NCBI GenBank assembly: GCA_930367205.1
Contig: OV884011.1
Location: 87,529,474-87,593,473, forward strand
Reading direction: 5' to 3'
Length of the DNA stretch: 64,000 nt
From: Acanthosoma haemorrhoidale
Lineage: Eukaryota; Arthropoda; Insecta; Hemiptera; Acanthosomatidae
This document shows, in pieces, positions 57,006 to 64,000 of this stretch; positions within the stretch are counted from its first letter, which is position 1; each line of letters opens with the position of its first letter. A program made the translations under genes and the position numbers. The notes beneath the pieces were generated by a model. That model was not told where the DNA came from. It searched no databases and was given only the letters and a program-made list of their open reading frames with translations.

Positions 57006-57020
57006 GAAGAACCGTTCGCG

Positions 57021-57170
57021 GTACGTTACTTACGCGATTGGGCGGAGAACGGGCCGGAAATCCCCTTAGTGCAGAGACGCGCGGAGGAACAGAGGACCCC
57101 ACGGTGAGATACCTACGGGCATGGACAGAAACTGGCCCGGAGATACCACTAGTCCGGGGAGAATCTCAAG
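57021..57170 (+). repeat. Duplicated linker between RNase H and integrase in G2
   Basis: V-R-Y-L-R-D-W-A-E-N-G-P-E-I-P-L-V from 57021 and V-R-Y-L-R-A-W-T-E-T-G-P-E-I-P-L-V from 57104. The copies are 83 bp apart, so now in different frames. Confidence 0.75.
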
Positions 57171-57180
57171 CGGAAGTATC

Positions 57181-58072
57181 ACCAATAGACATTCTAGATG
57201 GCCGGGCGAGTTAACCGAAATAGACGAAATTATTAACGAAAAGAACAAGGGACAGTCGTGGCTTACAGCAATAGATAATTTTAGTAAATTGGCGATGGCG
57301 TACCCAATCGAGACAAAGAAACCTGAGACAGTGTGGGAGGGGGTATTGCACTGGTGCGCAACTTAAGGGGTACCGGAGGGGATCACATCAAACTGTCGCA
57401 GGGAATTTAATAATAATCTTATCCGAGAGCAAAGCACAGACCTGGGGATATCGTGGCAATTTAACATCAAGGGCCGGGGAGCGGTGGAACGACTGCATAA
57501 CACATTGGGAGAGCATGTGCGACTAATAAACTCGGGCGTAGATTAGAACCGATGGAGGCCATGCCCAGGGCGGTAGTAGCGTACAACCATACAATTCACG
57601 CGGCAACAGGCTTATCACCGGTCGAAATTGTTTTTGGACCAAACCGACAGGATAGGTGGGACATCATAACAGTCCAGAACCAGGGGCTTTGGACATATTT
57701 TTGCTCCAAACGCGCAAGAAGCGTAGGGAAATATGGAATCGAGTGCGCGAGAAAGTTATCCTGGAGAAACGAATACGAGTTGACCGAGCCAACGATAGAT
57801 CGGGAGTAATACCATGGGGGACGGTGACGTTTGGGACAATAGTATACCGGAGACCAAGAACCGCGAAAACTAAGACAGCTAGACTAAGACAGACCCGCTA
57901 CGAGGGGACATATAAAGTCATCGCAATAAGGGAGCACAATCTGTTCTCGTTAAAAGACGTAACCTTCCCCTTTCGGAACCGCACCGTCCATCGCGACGAA
58001 CTCCGGGTACCGCGGTCGCGTCATCCCTCGGGCGGACGGTGGTGCTCGGACGGATACTCCAATCCGCCCTAA
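57181..58072 (+). pseudogene. G2 integrase relic
   Basis: E-L-T-E-I-D-E-I-I supplies the first catalytic D; W-L-T-A-I-D-N-F-S-K-L-A-M-A-Y-P-I follows. The second catalytic position, normally in S-D-x-G-x-E-F, reads S-N-C-R-R-E-F, so D is lost. G-R-G-A-V-E-R-L-H-N-T-L holds the E. Stops occur at 57364 and 57544. From 57656 another frame gives the C-terminal domain (L-R-Q-T-R-Y-E-G-T-Y-K-V, T-V-H-R-D-E-L-R-V-P). The N-terminal zinc-binding domain is not recognisable. Confidence 0.75.
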
Positions 58073-58105
58073 CTCAAGACTATTGTAAATTGTTATCACT
58101 ATTAT

Positions 58106-58216
58106 CATTATGTTGTCACCTCAGACGAAGAAGCTGAGGCAAGTTACTTTATATTGTATTCCTGATAATTATGTCACTATGTATTTGACCCGGACAAAGA
58201 AGCTGGGAGAAATGTT
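58106..58216 (+). repeat. Degenerate direct repeat downstream of G2 pol
   Basis: gaagaagctgaggcaagtta (58127-58146) and aaagaagctgggagaaatgtta (58195-58216), each preceded by a ttatgt..cac phrase: two diverged copies in the non-coding space before the LTR. No env frame is present. Confidence 0.5.
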
Positions 58217-58283
58217 AAGCAATTTTTTGATTTTGTTTTGTTGTAATAAAAGCTCTGTTTTTTTAAAGGAACTGGAGGGAGGG

Positions 58284-58441
58284 AGTCAAAAGTATTAGGG
58301 CTTAGCATTGTAAATAACAACTCAGAGTGGGGTTGATCCCACTTGCAAATGTATATATAGAGGAGAGAGTAGAAAAATAAAATCAGTTTTGAGTTATATG
58401 CCGTTGTATCATTTAACCCACAACCATTTTTCATTCTTACT
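58284..58441 (+). repeat. Probable 3' LTR of G2 with polypurine tract
   Basis: The purine run ggagggaggg (58274-58283) precedes AGTCAAAAG, and the segment ends in TTCTTACT (AGT..ACT). Inside it are tatatatagagg (58351-58362), a TATA-type box, and aataaaat (58376-58383), a polyadenylation signal. At 158 bp it is short for the group, and no second copy exists in the window to confirm the limits. Confidence 0.5.
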
Positions 58442-61400
58442 GTCCGGTCGAAGATAAGTTATATATATATATATATATAATATGCACGTTTTATACTTTT
58501 TATAATGATGCCCGAACGAACGAACCCCTTTGCCTTTACCGTTTTATAAAAGATGTTTACTTTGTGTTTTGTTTACATAGGGTAACAAACTTTCCTACTT
58601 AAGCTAAATAAGATAAGAAAATATGTGGTGAAGTGCGTTATTTTCTGTAATGAACAATAAATGAATTCTTTCATCGGCTTTCATGGCGTTATATCGGAAC
58701 AACAATTTTTATTTTTAACTTTAATAAATATTTAACGCCGTATATGCCCAGCATAAAGCAAGGAATGAATTGCATATGTGATTAGGTTCTTACTCCACAA
58801 TGGATGTTAAGCCCCTGCTATACAGCCCCTAGATATTTCCTTTGTATGGTGGTCGGGGACCCGGACGACTGTTTGACTCTGTAGGCTGGGTATAACCGTG
58901 GCGCCGTAGTGTCTATTGTTACTGGGTGTTGAAAGAAGGGCGGTCTGTTTCCCCTGGCGGATTGTTTGTTAACTGTAATATCGGGAGGGAGCATTCACTG
59001 CTAAGTAAAAATAAAGTTCAATTGGACGAGGGACTAACCTGAAGACAGGAGATCCAGTGTACAGGAATGATCGCCATTCAATTATGTATTAGACTCGAGA
59101 TATACCATGGGCTTCTATACCTATTTTATATCCTATATATTCTATATCAAATAAAGTGTACAGTTATCTTGAATGTATCCTAACGGATATGTATCAATAA
59201 TTGAAGTTCCTGGTGTGAACAATCCACATGAAATTATCTGCTCTCAATGCATTTTTTTTTTTTTTTTGCTAACCTTAAATAAATTGAACTAAACGTGACA
59301 GCCCCATGTATTCTTTGCCTCATTTAAAGAATTAGTGACACTTGACGATGTTTCTTTTAATCTGAGCACCTTAATCGTTAAGGGTGGTAATTTCATTACT
59401 ATGTTCGTTTTTTACCCATAAACGCCTTAATTTCGTTAGATGAAGTGTCTAACCTCACTTCGCTAAAATATTATTAACTCATATCACTTTATATTTTACT
59501 ATTTGACACTCAATTTTTAAATGGGCGCTACTCCTACTTGGTATGGCTTTCCTGTCGCCTTTTATTTTTCTTTAATTTTATGTACCACTTCCGACCATCG
59601 GCAACAATTCTTTTCCATTTGACGCTTATTAGTGAATGTCTTTTATTTCAATACGATATTGGGTAACGATGTTGGGTCATTGATGTCACCTGCATACAAA
59701 GGCCTATTGGTGTTTATAAACAAACACTATGATATTAATGTATGATGAATTTTATTGTCAGTTGCAAGAGTTTTTTTGACATACTTATTTGTATCTTTTC
59801 GCTATTCATAGCCTGTCCATTCCCCAGAATTAGTTTTTTTCATTCTATGAAACGTTCTAATCTATTACAGGAAAAATATACTTTGCATCAAGAAATCTGA
59901 CTACAGATTAATACAGTAATTGCTGAAGTTATATAGTCCCCATGGTTGTAGTAGTGAATGTGAAAAAAACAATGGAAAGCTATTGAAAGGTGGAAAGGTC
60001 TATATGGGAGATCTGGTGATCTAACATGGATGATTTTAATTTAAGGAGTTGATCTTTGTATGATGAGGTTTCATTGAATTAGGATTTGCAGAAGATTTCT
60101 ATGAAAGTGTTGGCGTTGGAGAGAATCAGCCACTGGCAATGTATCAGCCAATCAGCAATGCGAAATGTGTATCTCGGGGTACCGAAAAAAAATGTTGGAA
60201 GCTGGTAGTTTCCATGAGGTGTTTTTGTATCGCCGATTTTGAGAGTTACCACTGTAAACAACCATACTGTAAATTAAATTGCGAAGGATTTTTTATTTCA
60301 AAAGCATGACGACAAGAAATTTGGGAACATTTTTGGGTTTAAATGTATATGTGATGTATGTATACATTATGGACCCGTATGAGTACAATTGCGAGAATAA
60401 AAGCCCAGGCACCACTGGGGCCTACCCTCTTTAATTCTGACTTTTCGAAACTAATACTGTATGAATTCGGACTTAAATGAACAAAAAGTACTATACAAAG
60501 GTTGTATATATTTCGTTTTGTTCTAAGGTACGAGTACAGTGAAGTAATTTTTTTTGTATTTTGTTTTTTGAGATATAGAGTAAAAGATACTGGCTGCTAA
60601 TTAAAGATTATAAATTCACATTAATTTTCTTGTCATTGTCTTAACAATAAAGAAAGTGATATTGTGCAACCTAACCCTTATGTAATATGCACCATTTATT
60701 GCACTCTAAGTATAAATAAAATAAAAAGTGGAAAAATAATTTTTCATGTAATACGAGTATGCATATATGTGCAGGAAAATAATTTTGTTAATACTTTGAC
60801 GTTTTTATAGATCCTTTTCTTTTTACAGGAATACTCCTTATTATATAACTTATACTATTTAGCAGGTTGTGAGTAACTCTTGAATATAATGTAAATAACT
60901 TGTCGGCACACAAAGTGTATATGTCGGAGGACATGTGTTCATTACATGCTTATTTAAATGTGTATTTGACCTCTTTGTTGCTCCTTTTTTTTATGACACC
61001 ACAATAAACACATGCTAGAAATACAACTTATTTATTACAAAATAAATCATAACTCATGGGAATTAACTCTACACAAAAAAAAGAAGTAATAGCTAATACA
61101 AATCATTTATCACTTAGAATACAAGAACACATATTTATAACCTAGAATCCGTGTTACCGCAAGGTCAGCTAGTGTTGTAGATAACATACCACAACTATAA
61201 GTAAATGAAAATGATGGATGAAAACAAAGATTTCTAAATAATTATTTACTAATGGTATCAATAAATTATTGATCAATGTATAGCTTTGGATCCAATTAAT
61301 TTGTTACCGTAAATATCGAACCTGGCCAGGTAAACAGCTTTGAGCATAGTTATTTAATTTTTATTTATCTTTTTGTTCACCGTTTAGGTCCCTCATAAAA

Positions 61401-61985
61401 TTTAATGTATCCCTGTACCACATTTATAGACAACTTATGATTGTAAAAAAAAAATGTTAGTATTGCTTTATATATTATACTAACGTTACTTAGTCTTTCA
61501 TTATCAACTAACCCTGATCTGTAAAATTAGTCTTAGCACCATTATATTTATTTAATCCATGTCATTACTAGCTGTTTTGCGAAATATGCTTTAAACAACA
61601 GTTCAATGAATGTTTAAAATTTGAAACTAAAAACAAATTTATTTGTCAATGTTATTAGATTATGTCGCTTACCACTGCACTTTTCAAGATTAATGTGCGA
61701 TGTTTGCTAAGTGTAAATGTAGTTCACATTTATTGGTTTATTATTATTTGACATTTATTATTATCATTTATTTATTTAGTACTTTCTTCCTTCAGAATAA
61801 GCTACCTAAAGTGCTTAACACGTTAACAGTTGTGGGTAAGCACCTTTACTTTATTTTTCATTCGCCCCTTCAATCAAATGGTCAAGCGATAAACGTGAGA
61901 AATCAACCCTTCTACTTTAATAGAATAATCACTCAAGAGTTGCCACGATCAGGAAGAAATAAACTTAGCATATGATATTAACATA
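58442..61985. other. No gene recognised over ~3.5 kb
   Basis: A (TA)n run near 58457-58480. 58830-59060 is less AT-rich without a frame. A 60-codon minus-strand frame (60079-60261) has mixed composition but no motif. Confidence 0.5.
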
Positions 61986-62793
61986 TGTCGGTAAATGTCC
62001 CCGGATGGGAGGGAAGGACGCCCGGCGTATGCTAGGGTCACTACAACCCGGCCGCTGTCTGGCAAGCGTCGAGAAAGAGACAAAATGGGGGGGCCTGTAG
62101 TCTTTGACCTTTGCTGTTGGCCTAGTCGGTGGGCAGCTTTATTCGTACTAATCTGACTCCATAAGATCGTAGAAGGTGGGCCCCGACAAAGTACTATGTT
62201 CAGGAGAAGAGGAACAGGGTAGGTATTATAGGTAGTTTATGTGGTCTTGGAATGACCACGAATTCGCACTCGGTATCTGAGGGTAGGTGAAAACAGTCCG
62301 AATCCCCAAGGCGAGTGTGAACTGGAGAGCGGCAGACTAGATCACTGGGGGAGACGCTACTAGGTAAAGTTTGAAGGGCCCCGTCGACCGTCGTCCGTGA
62401 GGAAGAGGTTTCTTCCAAGGAGGTGCTGGTTTTAGCGAGACGAAAGCACAGAATCCCACTAGGAAGGCGTGGGGTCTGACACCGCCTGACTAAGACATAG
62501 CTAGGTTAGGAAAGAGAGATGCAGAGGTAGTTAAATAAGAAAGCCATGGTGCGAGTAGTGCAGCAAGCGCCAGTGCAGAAAGAGAGCCTCGCAAGCCCCA
62601 AATCTGGCCCCTTATATAGGAAGGTCATAGGCTAGGCCTCACCCGCGCTCCTAATGGACTTCAGCTGTTTCATGCACTAGTTTCCCGCTCTCTTACTTTA
62701 AGGTTGTTATTATTAAAATATGGAAACAGGTAAATATTTTCAGGACCGACAAGAGGGGAACTTCTAATTATCCGTGATGAAGAGTTTGACACA
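61986..62793 (-). repeat. S4: solo LTR (L1 family)
   Basis: An ~808-bp unit with minus-strand ends TGTGTCAAAC and ACCGACA. It aligns with S1 throughout and S3 in part: the TATA box (cttatatagg near 62610-62620), the cgccagtgcag block and the gtggtcttggaatgaccacgaattcgcactc-like block. The target duplication is not clear (acata / caata). No internal domain. Confidence 0.65.
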
Positions 62794-62826
62794 CAATATG
62801 TATATTATATGTGTATCGTATTATCG

Positions 62827-62850
62827 TATATATATATATATATATATATG
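62827..62850. repeat. (TA)n microsatellite
   Basis: An uninterrupted TA run between S4 and JA8. Confidence 0.9.
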
Positions 62851-62914
62851 GATGTATGTACCAATGAATACAAGGCTTCATAACATTTTAAATAAGGTTA
62901 CTTATAGGCCCTTC

Positions 62915-63377
62915 TACCCTTGACTTCCAAGTTCATGAAATTTCCTATCCAACCACCCTAATCTCCTAGCATAGTCATTCCTGCGCACACTGCTCCACTC
63001 ATTCCTATAATCCTCTTCGGAGACTAAAGTGGCAGTGGCCCCGTGATTTGCTATAAATACGTGACAGTGGCTAGTTTTTCCAATTATGTCCTGAGCGTCT
63101 TTGGCTCTCGCGTTCGTGGTCATCATGCAGTGGCTCGTATCCCGTGATGCGGCTGACGGAGGAGCGTGGGGGGGGGCGACTACCAAAGACTCCGCTTTCT
63201 CTTTCACATGTGAGGAAGGTGACAACCATGTGAATTTGGAAAGTCTCTGGGCTGTTTGTAAGTACAGTACGAATGAGCAAGTGAATGAAAATTGTAAATG
63301 TGGTTTGAATGATAACATTGATCTCAATTACTTATTGCCGAATAAGGCAGCTTGTAGTTTTATCACAATAAAGTTTT
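62915..63377 (+). mobile_element. JA8: old 3' fragment of Jockey-like LINE, family JA
   Basis: It matches the last ~40 codons of ORF2 (with indels and substitutions) and the 3' UTR, including the variant segment cacatgtgag..ggtgacaaccatgtg shared with JA1 and JA4. It ends at AATAAAGTT. No clean target duplication is visible. Confidence 0.82.
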
Positions 63378-64000
63378 GAATCTATATAATCTACCCTTCA
63401 ATGATTACAAAAAATTCACCTTAGTAATCAAATTTTACTTCTGAGATAATTATCAATAATTTTTTCCAAATTAATTAAGATAGAAGTTTGAACTAAAATG
63501 TAAATAAGATTAAGTTTCAAATTAGTATTTCATCTTAAGTTAGAAATTGAAGCCATAAGCGCAAATAGTTTTCTTTAATTTGTCTTTTGAATGATGATTG
63601 CTTTGTTTTTATAATGAACTAAATAATTTAAGAGTTTTTTTTTTGTTTTTGTTAAAGAAAATCTTTTTCCCCACAGGCAAGCCCTGAAACTTCCCTTCCC
63701 TTAACAAAACTCACGGGAAGCTAGAAAGTATGCAATAGCTCTTCAAGGGGACAGTTTGATCTATAAACAGTTCTTGTGATATAATATCAAGTAATGTTCT
63801 CTTGTAATACTATTCTATTTGTATTATAAAACATCCCTTAAAGGGCCTCTAATAATGTTATATTTTAACCTTACCTTGAGTTTACTCCTGATTTTCATAT
63901 GATTATAAATCGTGAGGCACTATATGGTAAAAGGTAGGGATGGAGTTCTCTTCGAACTCTTTATAGATTAGCTGATACAAAAAAAAAAACTGTGCTCTGT
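63378..64000. other. No gene recognised
   Basis: AT-rich to the end of the window. Confidence 0.5.

Larger units (their letters stand above)
55310..58441 (+). mobile_element. G2: 5'-truncated Ty3/gypsy LTR retrotransposon relic
   Basis: Protease C-terminus, RT, RNase H, integrase, a polypurine tract and a probable 3' LTR lie in the canonical gypsy order on the plus strand. gag, the protease active site and the 5' LTR are missing. It is much richer in GC than its flanks and unrelated in sequence to G1. Multiple stops and frameshifts interrupt pol. Confidence 0.85.

Overview
This window reads as transposon-dense, intergenic DNA from an arthropod genome, most likely an insect. The background is AT-rich. 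The coding matter I recognise is of the kind found in insect genomes: Jockey-like LINEs, 17.6/gypsy-type LTR elements, Tc1/mariner transposons and an R2-like reverse-transcriptase scrap. I found no host gene with convincing exons, no rRNA and no intact tRNA. The species cannot be fixed from the sequence; a hemipteran is possible but is only an impression.

Layout. 1-2753: a decayed Ty3/gypsy element (G1: protease, RT, RNase H, then a 254-bp LTR and a PBS-like site), interrupted by a Jockey-like 3' fragment (JA1). 4541-4892: an R2-like RT fragment abutting a degenerate ~288-bp tandem array (4893-6115 and 9370-11105). The array is split by a block that holds a minus-strand coding relic, which itself contains Jockey-like copy JA2. 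11945-15450: a mariner-like transposon with ~86-90 bp terminal inverted repeats, split by a second LINE family (JB1). 18012-19226: JA3. 16.5-23.8 kb: a dispersed repeat family (M), one copy of which is split by solo LTR S1; solo LTR S2 lies at 25.4-26.1 kb. 30.9-33.7 kb: JA4 and solo LTR S3, which carries a long (TC)n tract.

40974-46605: the centrepiece, a full-length Jockey-like LINE (JA6, 41398-46117) with a complete 5' UTR, ORF1, ORF2, a poly(A) tail and an 11-bp target duplication. It is inserted into an older antisense copy of its own family (JA5). 47905-51925: a Tc1-like element with matching ends, split by the 652-codon-open JA7 copy and by a 215-bp JB 3' fragment (JB2). 52802-53215: a minus-strand coding relic. 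55310-58441: a second, GC-richer Ty3/gypsy relic (G2) with a probable PPT and short 3' LTR. 61986-63377: solo LTR S4 and JA8.

Nearly everything annotated is a mobile element at some stage of decay, and the nesting gives a relative chronology: G1, the tandem array, M, Tc1 and mariner relics and JA5 are older than what sits inside them; JA2, JA3, JA6 and JA7 are the younger layer. The observations I rate highest are a tRNA-like segment with an A-box and a weak B-box inside the JA6 5' UTR, identical 5' truncation of separate JB fragments directly beside a predicted RNA hairpin, the ORF1/ORF2 junction of JA6, and the degenerate 288-bp array.
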